From the NCBI RefSeq assembly GCF_001517085.1, contig NZ_LRAC01000037.1:124001-188000 (forward strand): a DNA stretch of 64,000 nt, given 5' to 3'. This DNA is from Paenibacillus sp. DMB5 (GTDB taxonomy: Bacteria; Bacillota; Bacilli; Paenibacillales; Paenibacillaceae). Of the stretch, positions 38,494 to 47,865 are shown one piece after another. The stretch's first letter is position 1. Each line of letters begins with the position of its first letter. Under the pieces are notes generated by a model. That model was given only the letters and a program-made list of their open reading frames with translations, was not told the origin of the DNA and ran no database searches. Position numbers and translations under genes: made by a program.

Positions 38494-39510
38494 CTAAGCC
38501 TCAGCCGGCACCTCCGCCAGCGCCTCGCTCAGCAGCTCGAACGAACGGAGCCGCTTATCAAAAGGCTGGATATTGGTTGTCACGATAAACTCATCGACAC
38601 CGGATGCCTCAGACAGCGCCAGCAGCTGCTCACGGACAGATTCCTTAGTCCCTTTGGTAATCTCAGGCTCGCGCTCCTCAATGGTATAAGCCTCCTTAGC
38701 CTGGCGGGTGAATTCCTCCGCCTGCTCCCGGGAAGCCACCGTCAGCGTCTTGCCGCTCTCCAGCGTAATCCGGATCAGCTTGTGCGCACCCGCCAGCTCC
38801 TTCGCTTCTTCCTCGGTGTCCGCAGCGATCAGCGACAAGGCAATAATCGCCTGCGGCGCTTTGCCCTCCGAAACTGCAAACCCGCTGCGGTAAGCACGGA
38901 TCGCTTCCAGCGCCACAGCCTGATCGCCGTTAATGAACAGCGAGAATACGTATGGCAGTCCCAGCTCAGCGGCTATTTCCGCACTGCCTACACTTGCACC
39001 GAGCACATACAGCTCAGGTGCCGTAACAGGCAGCGGGCCTGCCTTCAGCCCGGCCAGCGGATGGTCTTCCCCGAGCCGGTTATGTACATACTGTTCCAGC
39101 TCAACGATTTTGTCCGTCAAGGTTGCCGAATCCGTCTTTCCGTGCTGCAGCGCCTGCGTGCTGCGCGGCAGACCGCCCGGAGCGCGTCCTACGCCAAGAT
39201 CCACCCGGCCCGGAGCCAGCGAGGCCAGCACATTGAAATTCTCAGCCACCTTGTACGGGCTGTAATGCTGAAGCATAATGCCGCCGGAGCCGATCCGGAT
39301 TGATTCTGTCTTGGCGAGCAGATGCGAGATCAGCACCTCCGGGGAGGACCCGGCTACCTGCTCGGAATCATGATGCTCGGAGACCCAGAAGCGGCGGAAG
39401 CCCAGTTTTTCGGACAGCTGTGCCAGCTTGACCGTATGACGGAACGCCTCCTCCGCCGTTTCTCCCGGATAGATCGGGCTTTGATCCAGTACGCTGATGG
39501 TAATAGCCAT
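38494..39510 (-). CDS. LLM class flavin-dependent oxidoreductase (YtmO/CmoO position)
   Basis: 338 residues of the luciferase-like MsnO8 family: ISVLDQSPIYPGETAEEAF at the start, FWVSEHHDSEQVAGSSPEVL with conserved His, GSGGIMLQHYSPYKVAENF and VDLGVGRAPGG. It uses reduced FMN and oxygen to attack a small substrate, here most likely an S-substituted N-acetylcysteine, as proposed for the luciferase-like enzymes of the Bacillus ytmI operon. It follows the transporter ATPase gene by 11 bp. Confidence 0.86.
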   Translation of the reverse strand: MAITISVLDQSPIYPGETAEEAFRHTVKLAQLSEKLGFRRFWVSEHHDSEQVAGSSPEVLISHLLAKTESIRIGSGGIMLQHYSPYKVAENFNVLASLAPGRVDLGVGRAPGGLPRSTQALQHGKTDSATLTDKIVELEQYVHNRLGEDHPLAGLKAGPLPVTAPELYVLGASVGSAEIAAELGLPYVFSLFINGDQAVALEAIRAYRSGFAVSEGKAPQAIIALSLIAADTEEEAKELAGAHKLIRITLESGKTLTVASREQAEEFTRQAKEAYTIEEREPEITKGTKESVREQLLALSEASGVDEFIVTTNIQPFDKRLRSFELLSEALAEVPAEA

Positions 39511-39521
39511 GATTTTGCCTC

Positions 39522-40274
39522 CTATATGGAATAGTTCAGTTCAGGTGTGATCCGTTTCAGGAACTGTTTTGTTCTTTCCTCACGCGGATGGTTAAACAGC
39601 TCAGTAGGGGTTCCCTCTTCAACAATGACCCCGCCGTCCATGAAGACCACATGGTTCGCCACATCGCGGGCAAAGCCCATCTCATGCGTCACCACGATCA
39701 TCGTAATGCCTTCCTTGGCGATTTTGCGGATAACGGCCAGCACTTCACCGACTAGCTCCGGGTCCAGCGCAGACGTCGGTTCGTCGAACAGAATGACCTC
39801 CGGCTCCAGTGCCAGCGCCCGGGCAATGCCCACACGCTGCTGCTGGCCCCCGGACAGCTGGCTCGGATAGGCATCCAGCTTGCTGCCGAGGCCAACTTTT
39901 TCAAGCAGGGCAATGCTCCGCTTCCGCGCTTCGTCCTTTGACAGCTTTTTGACGATGAGCAAGCCTTCCATCACATTCTCCAGGGCGGTTTTGTGGCGGA
40001 ACAGATTGTACTGCTGGAACACCATTGCCGTCTTTTGCCGAAGCTGATAAATCTCCTGTTTGCGGGCATGCTTGCAGTCCACCTTGAAATCACCGATGGC
40101 GATCTCGCCGCTGCCCGGCTTCTCCAGATAATTCACACAGCGCAGAAGGGTTGTTTTGCCGGAGCCGCTGGGCCCGAGAATGACCACTACCTCACCTTTG
40201 GTAACCGTTAAATCTATATTGTTCAGCACCTGATGGCGGCCGAATGATTTTGAAATTTGCGCCAGCCTGATCAT
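39522..40274 (-). CDS. Amino-acid ABC transporter ATP-binding protein, TcyN-like
   Basis: 250 residues. Walker [10 protein letters not shown]-loop FQQYNLF, signature [15 protein letters not shown], Walker [16 protein letters not shown] and switch VTHEMGFA are all intact. It belongs to the polar amino-acid importers; the operon context points to cystine and S-substituted cysteines as in TcyJKLMN. Its start overlaps the permease gene by four bases. Confidence 0.92.
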   Translation of the reverse strand: MIRLAQISKSFGRHQVLNNIDLTVTKGEVVVILGPSGSGKTTLLRCVNYLEKPGSGEIAIGDFKVDCKHARKQEIYQLRQKTAMVFQQYNLFRHKTALENVMEGLLIVKKLSKDEARKRSIALLEKVGLGSKLDAYPSQLSGGQQQRVGIARALALEPEVILFDEPTSALDPELVGEVLAVIRKIAKEGITMIVVTHEMGFARDVANHVVFMDGGVIVEEGTPTELFNHPREERTKQFLKRITPELNYSI

Positions 40275-40981
40275 GCCACTCCCCCCCGGTTATACAGATT
40301 AATCCGTCTTTCAATCACCGATGTCACGCGCTCAATGAGGAACGTAAGCCCCCAGAAGATCAGCGCCGCCGCCAGATAGGCCTCAAAAAACTTCCAGTTC
40401 GTCGAAGCCACAATCTGCGCCTTGGCATTGATATCCACCACCGACACGGTAAAAGCGAGCGTTGATCCGTGCAGCATCCCGATCACGGAATTCGACAGGT
40501 TAGGCAGGCTCGCCGCCAGCGCCTGGGGAAAAACAATCCGCCGCAGCGCCTGCGGTGTCGTCATCCCGATCGAATGAGCCGCCTCCAGCTGGCCGCGGTC
40601 CACTGCGAGCAGGCCGGAACGCACCACCTCAGACATGTAGGCTCCCGCTGTAATCGAAAATGAAATGTACGCAAAACCGATCATCGGAATCGACACCGAC
40701 CGGAAGCTCCAGCCGAAATGCGCCGCCAGCCCGTCAATCAGCACGGGAAGTCCGAAGTATATCAGCAGCAGATGCGTCAGCATCGGCGTTCCGCGGATAA
40801 AGGTGACATAACCGACCGCCAGCGGATAGAGCACCGGAACCCGGTAGATCCGGATCAAGGCTACCGCCAGGCCAATGATGAAGCCGATCAGTACAGAGAC
40901 GACAGTGATGTACAGGGTCGTTGGAATCGCCCCCAGAATCTGCACAAAAGCCGTCCAGATAAACGACGGGTCCAGCTTCAT
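40271..40981 (-). CDS. Amino-acid ABC transporter permease, TcyM-like
   Basis: 236 residues with about five membrane spans of the HisM/GltK type. The cytoplasmic coupling loop is [20 protein letters not shown], near the EAA consensus. [19 protein letters not shown] and [19 protein letters not shown] are typical N-terminal stretches. It pairs with the next permease gene, which it overlaps by four bases, to form the membrane channel. Confidence 0.9.
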   Translation of the reverse strand: MKLDPSFIWTAFVQILGAIPTTLYITVVSVLIGFIIGLAVALIRIYRVPVLYPLAVGYVTFIRGTPMLTHLLLIYFGLPVLIDGLAAHFGWSFRSVSIPMIGFAYISFSITAGAYMSEVVRSGLLAVDRGQLEAAHSIGMTTPQALRRIVFPQALAASLPNLSNSVIGMLHGSTLAFTVSVVDINAKAQIVASTNWKFFEAYLAAALIFWGLTFLIERVTSVIERRINLYNRGGVA

Positions 40982-41763
40982 AATCCGGCGCCTCCTTTAC
41001 CCGGTCCCAGCTCCGCAATGATGCGGCGGTAGGACCAGCTCTTGTTGATTTTGAACGATCTTCTCTCAGGAGCCGTCCGTTTCTCATGCCGCAGCAGCCG
41101 TCGTTCGGCCACCAGCAGCAGCTTCTCAATCGTAAAGCTGATAACCAGATAGATCAGGGCGAGAGCAATATACGTTTCAATAAAATGCTGCGTTAAGGTA
41201 CCAAGCGTCTGTGCTTTGCCCGTCATCTCCATTACTCCAAGCGTAAAGGCCAGGGACGTATCCTTCAGCAGGGCAATCACCAGGTTGGAGAAAACCGGAA
41301 CGGCAATCCCCAGCGCCTGTGGCAGCACGATCCGTCTAAAAGCCTGAAACGCCGTCATTCCGGTCGCATAAGCCGCTTCAACCTGTCCCTTATCCACCGC
41401 CTGCACAGCCGCTCTGATCATCTCGGACATATAAGCTCCGGTATGCAGACCGTAGGTCAGGATAACGAAGACCAGCACCGGCGTCCGCGTCATATCTACA
41501 TTGACCAGCTTGAGAATTTCCGGCAGCCCGTAATAGAACAGGAAGAGCTGGATCAGAATCGGCGTGCCCCGGAAAAAGGAGATATAGATTTCGGAGCAGG
41601 TCTTCAGCACCGGAATTTTATAGAGTCTCGGCAAAGCCACCAGAAAGCCGACAATAATCCCTGCCAGCAGTGAGCCGCCCACAATCAGCAGCGTGGTGCC
41701 CAGCGTACCTAACAGCTTAGGTAAAAATGAAAACACATAACTGATATCAAACGGTGCGCCCAT
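40978..41763 (-). CDS. Amino-acid ABC transporter permease, TcyL-like
   Basis: 261 residues. The spans and loops match its partner: LGTLGTTLLIVGGSLLAGII, SFFRGTPILIQLFLFYYGLP and coupling loop GQVEAAYATGMTAFQAFRRI. A basic C-terminal tail of about 35 residues extends beyond the usual end. It lies 33 bp after the binding-protein gene and forms the heterodimeric channel with the permease at 40271. Confidence 0.9.
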   Translation of the reverse strand: MGAPFDISYVFSFLPKLLGTLGTTLLIVGGSLLAGIIVGFLVALPRLYKIPVLKTCSEIYISFFRGTPILIQLFLFYYGLPEILKLVNVDMTRTPVLVFVILTYGLHTGAYMSEMIRAAVQAVDKGQVEAAYATGMTAFQAFRRIVLPQALGIAVPVFSNLVIALLKDTSLAFTLGVMEMTGKAQTLGTLTQHFIETYIALALIYLVISFTIEKLLLVAERRLLRHEKRTAPERRSFKINKSWSYRRIIAELGPGKGGAGL

Positions 41764-41796
41764 ACGCTCCCTCCCTTCCCCGGTTCGCCGGTATCA

Positions 41797-42657
41797 TCAC
41801 TGCACCGAATCCGCTGTAACGTCAGCACCCAGCCATTCTGTACTCAGCCTGCCGAGCGTGCCGTCTGTCTTCAGCTCCTTAATGGCACCGTCAATGGCAT
41901 CCGACAGCTTCTGGGAATCGGCATCATCCTTGCGGAACACATAGAGAATGTCTGCGGAGGACAGCTCAGGACCGGTAGCCTTCAGCTGGCTCTGCGGGTC
42001 AACGATCGGGATGACAAAATCGGCAGCCAGTGTAGCATCCACACGGCCTGTTGTAATCTGGGCGGCTGTATCGTTAGCGGTACCGCTCTGATAGACAATA
42101 TTGATCGCATCTGCGTTCTCTTTATTGTAATTTTCAAGGATCTGCGCCTGTGCGCTTGTTGCACCGACCAGTACCTTTTTACCTTTCAGGTCGTCCAGCG
42201 TCTGGATCGAATCATTATCTTTAGCTACGACAATGCGGTTTCTCCAGTGGGCATAAGCTTCTTTGTTAAACGAGTATTTCAGCTCCCGCTCGGGATTTTT
42301 CTCCATAACATGGGCAACCAGGTCGATTTTTTTGGTTTCCAGGCTCAGCAGCAGGTTGCTGAAATCCATGGTCTGAAAATCAAATTCGTATGCCGGCAGC
42401 TTGTTATCAATTTCCTTGAGCAGCTCCACATCGAAGCCGGTCAGCTTACCGTTCTCATCAAGGAAGCATACCTGCGGGAACCCGGTTCCCGTACCCACGA
42501 TGATCTTTGTTACCTTAGCCGCTGTATCCGCCGGTGCTGCCGCTTCAGCCACCTTATTGCCTGTGCTGTTGCCGCCTGCATTATTGCTGTTATTTCCGCA
42601 GCCGGCGATCGCCAGCGTTAATACGGATGCAAATACGAGCGAAATGGACTTTTTCAT
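41797..42657 (-). CDS. Amino-acid ABC transporter substrate-binding lipoprotein, TcyK/TcyJ-like
   Basis: 286 residues. A lipobox (TLAIAGC, Cys near 20) is followed by a Ser/Asn tether and a family-3 solute-binding fold: FPQVCFLDENGKLTGFDVEL, DLVAHVMEKNPERELKYSF and GKKVLVGATSAQAQILENY. It should capture cystine or S-alkylcysteines outside the cell. Only one binding protein is present, where the Bacillus operon has two (TcyJ and TcyK). It starts four bases after the acetyltransferase stop. Confidence 0.9.
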   Translation of the reverse strand: MKKSISLVFASVLTLAIAGCGNNSNNAGGNSTGNKVAEAAAPADTAAKVTKIIVGTGTGFPQVCFLDENGKLTGFDVELLKEIDNKLPAYEFDFQTMDFSNLLLSLETKKIDLVAHVMEKNPERELKYSFNKEAYAHWRNRIVVAKDNDSIQTLDDLKGKKVLVGATSAQAQILENYNKENADAINIVYQSGTANDTAAQITTGRVDATLAADFVIPIVDPQSQLKATGPELSSADILYVFRKDDADSQKLSDAIDGAIKELKTDGTLGRLSTEWLGADVTADSVQ

Positions 42658-42661
42658 GTTT

Positions 42662-43186
42662 CTATCCCCTTTGAGTGTAGTGTGGTTTATTTGATTTATT
42701 TGTTAGTGTCTTTTTCAGCAGATACATAATGCCGTCGCCGTTCTGCGGATCAAGCTCCACGAAGCGCTCGTAACCCCGCCGCTCATACATTTCAACCAGC
42801 CACGGATGCTTTTTCGCTGTGGCCAGCGTAACCTCAGGTGAGCCGAGCTTGCCAAGGATAATCTGCTCCTCTACCCAGTCCAGCAGCTTACCGCCATAAC
42901 CCTTGTTGCTGTAATCCGGGTGGGTGGCAAACCATTTTACAAAAGGCAGCGGGCTGAACTTGCGGATCTCCTCTTCCTTCGAGAGTGTAATGGTAGCCAC
43001 AACTGCTCCATCCACTTCAAGGACATAACACTCGTTGGCCGTTATGTTGTCTTCAATCAGCGCCAGATCGGCGTTTGCCGCAGGCCAGTGCAGCCCGAGC
43101 TCGCGGATCAGCTGATAGGCACGGTATGTAACTTCCAGCAGCTGTTCTGCATCCTTCAGCTCTGCCAGCCGGTAAACCTCACTCAT
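42662..43186 (-). CDS. GNAT N-acetyltransferase, YtmI/SnaA-like
   Basis: 174 residues from the ATG at 43186, chosen for CAGGAGGG upstream; a frame to 43255 lacks it. The acetyl-CoA loop is HPDYSNKGYGGKLLDWVEEQ and the C-terminus is MYERRGYERFVELDPQNGDG. As the first gene ahead of a cystine-type transporter it matches ytmI (snaA), which N-acetylates S-substituted cysteines to start their degradation. The operon genes follow closely on the same strand. Confidence 0.85.
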   Translation of the reverse strand: MSEVYRLAELKDAEQLLEVTYRAYQLIRELGLHWPAANADLALIEDNITANECYVLEVDGAVVATITLSKEEEIRKFSPLPFVKWFATHPDYSNKGYGGKLLDWVEEQIILGKLGSPEVTLATAKKHPWLVEMYERRGYERFVELDPQNGDGIMYLLKKTLTNKSNKPHYTQRG

Positions 43187-43269
43187 CGCCAGCCCTCCTG
43201 TCTTCCGTCCAATTAATTTTATAATCCCTATCGATTTAGTCATGATTATATGCAATTAACTTTATCACT

Positions 43270-43283
43270 GCATGTGTCCATGC
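43270..43283. promoter_or_regulatory. Candidate LysR-type operator
   Basis: GCATGTGTCCATGC is a perfect inverted repeat (GCATG/CATGC with four bases between), 84 bp before the acetyltransferase start and 24 bp after the LysR stop. Its placement fits a binding site of the adjacent LysR regulator; no direct support beyond that. Confidence 0.4.
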
Positions 43284-43306
43284 GCTAATAGAGTTTTTTA
43301 ATACAT

Positions 43307-44200
43307 CTATACAATTAGTCGATTATCCACTTTACCAGGAGCTGCTTCCAGCAGCGTCTCAATAAACTCCGCGTTCTCCCCGTTCAGGGAGATCAGGCTG
43401 GTCCGCAGGGATATTCCTTCCGTCTCTGCGATATCCACCCGGATCAGCGTTCCCGCCGCTACCTCCTCCTGCACGCTCAGCGCCGGCAAAAAGCAGATGC
43501 CCGCCTGCTTCAGCACAAGCTTTTTCGCCGTCTCCAGATTATCCACGTGGTATTCAATATTCGGCGGCTGCTCCATGCTCTCGAATACACGGTGCAGCCG
43601 CATCCAGTCCAAAGAGCCGCATTCAAAAAACACCAGCGTCTCAGAACGGATATCCTGCAGCATTGCGCGGCCGCTCGCGGCCAGCCGGTGTCCCGCATCC
43701 ACATACAGCGAAATGGGGTCCTCGCAGAACGGATATGTCTGAATCGCCGGGTTAACCACTTTGCGGATAAAAGCGAGATCAATTTCTTTGGCCTTCAGCT
43801 TATCGATCAGCAGATCGGTTGAAGCGGTTGTCAGCTTGATCGTAATATGCGGATATTTCCGTTTCAGCCGGTGCAGCAGCTGCGGCATCAGGTAGTTGGA
43901 CACCGATACTGTGCTGCCGATTCTCAGTTCATTCGGAATATGGCCTTTGGCCTGAAGCTGATGCTTGCCGCTCTGATAGACCTGGAGAATCTGCTGGGCG
44001 TACGGCAGAAACTGCTTGCCTTTATCCGTAAGATGAACCTGCTTGCCCAGTCGGTCGAACACCCGGCAATCCAGCTCCCGCTCCAGCGATTGAATACGGG
44101 CCGTTACCGTCGGCTGCGAAATATACAGCACCTCGGCCGCTTTATTGAAGCTTCCATAGTGGTTGATGTAGACAAAGGCCTCAATATTATCAATATTCAC
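43307..44200 (-). CDS. LysR family regulator, YtlI-like
   Basis: 297 residues. The N-terminal helix-turn-helix is FNKAAEVLYISQPTVTARIQ with the linker helix LERELDCRVFDRLGKQVHLT. A LysR sensing domain covers about 90-290. It lies just upstream of the transport and salvage genes on the same strand. In Bacillus subtilis YtlI activates the ytmI operon in response to sulfur supply, and this gene holds that place. The 293-bp space to its right is AT-rich; GATAGAAC-TTTTCTATC at 44372-44388 is a near palindrome there. Confidence 0.87.
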   Translation of the reverse strand: MNIDNIEAFVYINHYGSFNKAAEVLYISQPTVTARIQSLERELDCRVFDRLGKQVHLTDKGKQFLPYAQQILQVYQSGKHQLQAKGHIPNELRIGSTVSVSNYLMPQLLHRLKRKYPHITIKLTTASTDLLIDKLKAKEIDLAFIRKVVNPAIQTYPFCEDPISLYVDAGHRLAASGRAMLQDIRSETLVFFECGSLDWMRLHRVFESMEQPPNIEYHVDNLETAKKLVLKQAGICFLPALSVQEEVAAGTLIRVDIAETEGISLRTSLISLNGENAEFIETLLEAAPGKVDNRLIV

Positions 44201-44493
44201 TCCAAGCCCTCCCTGATAAGCCTTATAATTTTAACTATTCCGATGAATTAACAATGATTTAAGATCGTACTTACCTATAGATTTTGTATATATATTAGAT
44301 ACGGCTCATTTTTTTGTCAACATATTTGGACTGTGCATCCCCCCGTTTTCCATTAAATTAATCATAATTATAGATAGAACTTTTCTATCCATTTATCGGA
44401 AAGTTTAAATTCCTCTTATATCACTGTGAATTATCAGGTATAATGACAGCAATCAAATGACCGAATCCGCAGGATTAAGGGGGTTTATCGAAT

Positions 44494-45051
44494 ATGTCGA
44501 AAGAAGTTATTATCCGCGACGCATTAGATCGCGACCGGGATGCCATTGCGGCGGTGTTGCTGGATGCCTATAGCCAATACTCCGCATATCTGTCCGAGGC
44601 CTTTTGGCTGGAATACCGTAATTCCATCCTAGATTCTGTTCACGGGGATGCACCGGCTGCACGTATAGTCGCCGAGACTAATCAGCAGATTGCCGGCAGC
44701 ATGCTGCTGTTCACCTCGTCGGAAGCCGCCTACGGCAGGCCCGAGCTTGGCATCCATGCCCCTGTGCTGCGCCTGCTTGCAGTCTCCCCCTCCGCCCGCG
44801 GCCGCGGAATCGCCACCCTGCTCATTAGCGAAGCCGTGCGAAGATCCCGCGAATGGGGCGCGGCATCCCTGCATCTACACACTTCCGACATGATGGCCTC
44901 CGCCATCAAGCTCTATGAGCATCTGGGCTTCAAACGGGCCTATGAGACCGACATTATGAACGGAGAGACACTGGTAAAAGGCTACCGCCTGGACCTGCTG
45001 TCCTCGCCTGCACAGGGTTTTGCACAACCGCTGTCTGCGACGGGGTTCTGA
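44494..45051 (+). CDS. GNAT family N-acetyltransferase
   Basis: 185 residues. The fold is complete: LRLLAVSPSARGRGIATLLI is the acetyl-CoA loop, and LHTSDMMASAIKLYEHLGF the last motif. AAGGGGG precedes the ATG. The acceptor is unknown. The gene is divergent from the LysR gene and ends before a shared terminator. Confidence 0.85.
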   Translation: MSKEVIIRDALDRDRDAIAAVLLDAYSQYSAYLSEAFWLEYRNSILDSVHGDAPAARIVAETNQQIAGSMLLFTSSEAAYGRPELGIHAPVLRLLAVSPSARGRGIATLLISEAVRRSREWGAASLHLHTSDMMASAIKLYEHLGFKRAYETDIMNGETLVKGYRLDLLSSPAQGFAQPLSATGF

Positions 45052-45092
45052 GCAGTTGCCTTTCCGCGCAGTATCGCACAGCAGTTTGACAT

Positions 45093-45125
45093 GAAACAGG
45101 CCAGCCCCCGGGGCCGGCCTGTTTC
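45093..45125. terminator. Bidirectional terminator
   Basis: GAAACAGGCC pairs with GGCCTGTTTC, with an inner GC-rich stem GCCCCCGGGGC. It lies between the convergent GNAT and TerD-VWA genes. Confidence 0.8.
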
Positions 45126-45146
45126 CTATATTGCTTTTGCAGCGTG

Positions 45147-46613
45147 CTAAGGTTGTAATATCCGTTTGTCCTTCGCTGCCTTAAGCCAGTGCGGGAATTC
45201 ATTCAACAGCCGGTCGTACAGCTCCTCATCTGTAACCTCCTCAATCCGGTCCAGATGCACAAAATCCGCATTGTCCACGACACGCCCCGTCATGTTATCC
45301 AGTCCTTCCAGCACTTCGAAATCGGAGTTCCCGATCCCTACAAACTGCCAGAAGATCGGCTGGACGGCTGCACTCTTAATAACTTTTTTCGTAGCTCTCA
45401 CGACACCTCCGTCATTGATAAAAATAATAAAGACCGGAGTTTTATCCTTCTTCTCTTCCTTCGTATATTTACGGATCACGTCTTCCATGACCGGAGGCTC
45501 ATTATTAAACCCAAACTTATGAATAGACCGGTTATTCAGGATATGCCGTTTGACGTAATCGCCGAAATCCCGCTCGGTTACCGACTCCATCCGGCTAAAC
45601 TCATTATCATACACCCACACATCCAGTACACCGTTGTCATCAAATTTGCTGGCCACAGCGAGAATCCGCTCAACCACTTCCTGCACCACGCCTCTCGCAT
45701 ACAGATTCCTCATAGAGCCGCTGATATCCAGGACAATGCCTACTCTGGCCGTTACGCCGGTCAGCTGCTTCTTTTCAAGGGTGAACTGGACGATCTTTTT
45801 GCGCAGATCGATCTTAGACAAAACAGGTGGATTTAAAGCCTGTGCCGATGCTGCTGCAGATGATGCTGATGCGGCCGGCGGGGCAGACGGGTTGGCCGGA
45901 GCTGATGAAAATGACTGGGCTGTTGGATGGTTTGAAGCTGCTGCTGGCGTTTGTGCAGACGGGCTGGCGGATGCAGAGGCTGGTGCAGACAGCTTGTCCG
46001 GCGCAGCTGTATTAATAGTCCCTTTAACAGCCGTTTCCGCTGCAGCCGCAACCTCTGCAGACCCGGACGATTCGACTTCCAGTCCATAGTTCACACACAG
46101 CGCAGCAAGCCCGCCGTTAAACCCGCTGCCGACAGCGCTGAATTTCCACTCCCCATTATGCCGGTATAACTCTCCCACTACTATCGCTGTTTCCTGTGCT
46201 AAATCGGAGCCGTAATCAAAACGGTGCAGCTCTTCGCCGCTCTGCCGGTCCAGCAGTCTGACATATAGGCCGGACACATCCTTCATCCGGTGGTTCAGCT
46301 GTTCACCTTCATAGATGGTTAGTGTCAGCGCGATCCGGGCAACTTTTTGTGAGAGACGGGGCAGCAAGACGGTAATGCTCTCCTTATCGCCATTTCCCGT
46401 AACTGCGTGGTTGACGGCACCATCCTGAGATACCGGGTTTCCATAAAAAATAAAATCCTCATCCCGCTCACACTTCCCCTGCTCTGACAACAAAAATGCG
46501 GCAGCATCAATTCCCATCTCGGCATTCCGGGCCGTCCATCCAAAAGATAATATAAGCTCGTTCAGGTTCCTGCCCTTGCTCACATCCGTTTTTTGGCCTT
46601 TCAGCAGCTGCAT
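45147..46613 (-). CDS. TerD-VWA fusion protein (TerF-like)
   Basis: 488 residues in three parts. Residues 1-185 are a TerD calcium-binding domain: LNELILSFGWTAR, DEDFIFYGNP, and GELYRHNGEWKFSAVGSGFN. Residues 190-265 are a low-complexity Ala/Ser/Pro linker. Residues 275-488 are a von Willebrand A domain with MIDAS residues Asp296, Ser298 and Ser300 in VLDISGSM. The pair of domains is that of TerF-like proteins linked to tellurite resistance and stress. AAGGAG precedes the ATG at 46613. No other ter gene is in the window. The protein is soluble; its partner is unknown. Confidence 0.87.
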   Translation of the reverse strand: MQLLKGQKTDVSKGRNLNELILSFGWTARNAEMGIDAAAFLLSEQGKCERDEDFIFYGNPVSQDGAVNHAVTGNGDKESITVLLPRLSQKVARIALTLTIYEGEQLNHRMKDVSGLYVRLLDRQSGEELHRFDYGSDLAQETAIVVGELYRHNGEWKFSAVGSGFNGGLAALCVNYGLEVESSGSAEVAAAAETAVKGTINTAAPDKLSAPASASASPSAQTPAAASNHPTAQSFSSAPANPSAPPAASASSAAASAQALNPPVLSKIDLRKKIVQFTLEKKQLTGVTARVGIVLDISGSMRNLYARGVVQEVVERILAVASKFDDNGVLDVWVYDNEFSRMESVTERDFGDYVKRHILNNRSIHKFGFNNEPPVMEDVIRKYTKEEKKDKTPVFIIFINDGGVVRATKKVIKSAAVQPIFWQFVGIGNSDFEVLEGLDNMTGRVVDNADFVHLDRIEEVTDEELYDRLLNEFPHWLKAAKDKRILQP

Positions 46614-46763
46614 TCGCTCATCTCCTTAGCCTGTTGGCATTTTTCCAAATATTCATAGTTTAGGAATAGCATACTATCCGGGTTTTGTAAATTCAGCAGA
46701 TTGTATTTACTCTTTCACTACTTTAATATTAAGGATACATATGATAGATAAGGGGCTTTACCA

Positions 46764-47426
46764 ATGAATTTTACTGCAATTGACTTTGAGACCGCAAACT
46801 CCAGCCGCTCCAGCGCCTGTTCCCTGGGACTTGTCCAGGTTAGAGACGGTGTAATAACGGCTGAGCATGTGTGGCTGATTGATCCGCGCCAGCGGTTTGA
46901 CGGCATGAACATTGCGATCCACGGCATTACTCCCTCCATGGTTCAGGGACAGCCAACCTTTGAGGAACTTTGGAGCACGGTGGAGCCGCTGCTGCAGGAC
47001 GAGATCGTCGTGGCCCATAATGCCGCGTTTGATATGAGCGTGTTGCGCTACTGCCTGGATGCTTCGGGGACCCGCTACCCTGATTTTCAATATTTATGCA
47101 CATACTTACTCGGCAAAAAAATGCTCGATGAGCTGCCGTCCCATAAACTAAATGTCATCTCCCAGCATTTCGGGATCAGCCTGAAGCACCACGATGCACT
47201 GGACGATGCCCGTGCCGCAGCACTGATTCTGCTGAGGCTGATGGAGCAGGACCAGAAGTTCGAGCCGCTCCTGCTGGCAGACAATCAGGGCTACACCGCC
47301 GGCAAAATGTTCGCAGGCGGCTACACCCCGTTCAAATCGCCGCCCAAAAAGACGCCGAGAAAGAAGCAGGCGGCCAAGGCACCTGCATTACGGCCATCTT
47401 CTCCGTCTGTTAAGCCTTACTTTTGA
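46764..47426 (+). CDS. DnaQ-like 3'-5' exonuclease
   Basis: 220 residues of the DEDDh exonuclease fold. FTAIDFETAN holds the first Asp and Glu, VVAHNAAFDMSVLRYCLD the second Asp, and HHDALDDARAAALILL the catalytic His and last Asp. Residues 1-170 are the nuclease; the tail (FKSPPKKTPRKKQAAK) is Lys/Pro-rich and probably binds nucleic acid. Such stand-alone proteins resemble the DNA polymerase III epsilon domain but act in repair. AAGGGG precedes the ATG. Confidence 0.87.
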   Translation: MNFTAIDFETANSSRSSACSLGLVQVRDGVITAEHVWLIDPRQRFDGMNIAIHGITPSMVQGQPTFEELWSTVEPLLQDEIVVAHNAAFDMSVLRYCLDASGTRYPDFQYLCTYLLGKKMLDELPSHKLNVISQHFGISLKHHDALDDARAAALILLRLMEQDQKFEPLLLADNQGYTAGKMFAGGYTPFKSPPKKTPRKKQAAKAPALRPSSPSVKPYF

Positions 47427-47443
47427 GTAGGGAGTACCAGTCT

Positions 47444-47473
47444 GGCGGGCCGCTGTTATTTAGGCGGCCCGCC
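47444..47473 (+). terminator. GC-rich hairpin after the exonuclease gene
   Basis: GGCGGGCCGC pairs with GCGGCCCGCC, loop TGTTATTTAG. Only TCACTTT follows, so termination strength is unclear. Confidence 0.6.
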
Positions 47474-47521
47474 TCACTTTGCGTGGGCATTAGTTGAACC
47501 TGCACGCTTTCTTTACGTGAC

Positions 47522-47604
47522 AATAACGGGATTTTCCCCCTTATTGCTGCCAATCCGCCTCTCTCCACACGCCTTTAGTGGGATTTCCCCCTTACTGCTG
47601 CCAA
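47522..47604 (+). repeat. Pair of GGGATTT...CCC motifs, island 2
   Basis: Two units of the form (A)ATAACGGGATTTTCCCCCTTA or TTTAGTGGGATTTCCCCCTTA begin at 47522 and 47574, 52 bp apart, each followed by CTGCTGCCAAT or TTGCTGCCAAT. The same 52-bp spacing and motif type occur at 13528-13602. The 47427-47865 gap holds no gene beyond this and two hairpins. Confidence 0.75.
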
Positions 47605-47784
47605 TCTACTATGTCCCTTATTTTATTCATTCTGCCTCAAACGAGCGGAATCAGAGGCACTTTTTCCCTTCGTTCATTTGCTCGGTTCGCATCACACGAG
47701 CCGCGAATCACACACACGTTTGACGCTAAATACCCCACCGCCCACAACTGCCAGCCTCTTCCCCCACCAGCCGATGCTCACAAC

Positions 47785-47825
47785 AAAAAGCAGGTTCTCC
47801 CGAATCCGGGTGAACCTGCTTTTTT
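47785..47825. terminator. Bidirectional terminator
   Basis: AAAAAGCAGGTTC pairs with GAACCTGCTTTTTT with an inner CCCG/CGGG stem. It lies 40 bp after the YhaM-like stop. Confidence 0.88.
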
Positions 47826-47865
47826 GATACGGCTGTAGCCGAGGATTTTAAGTTATTATAGCTGC

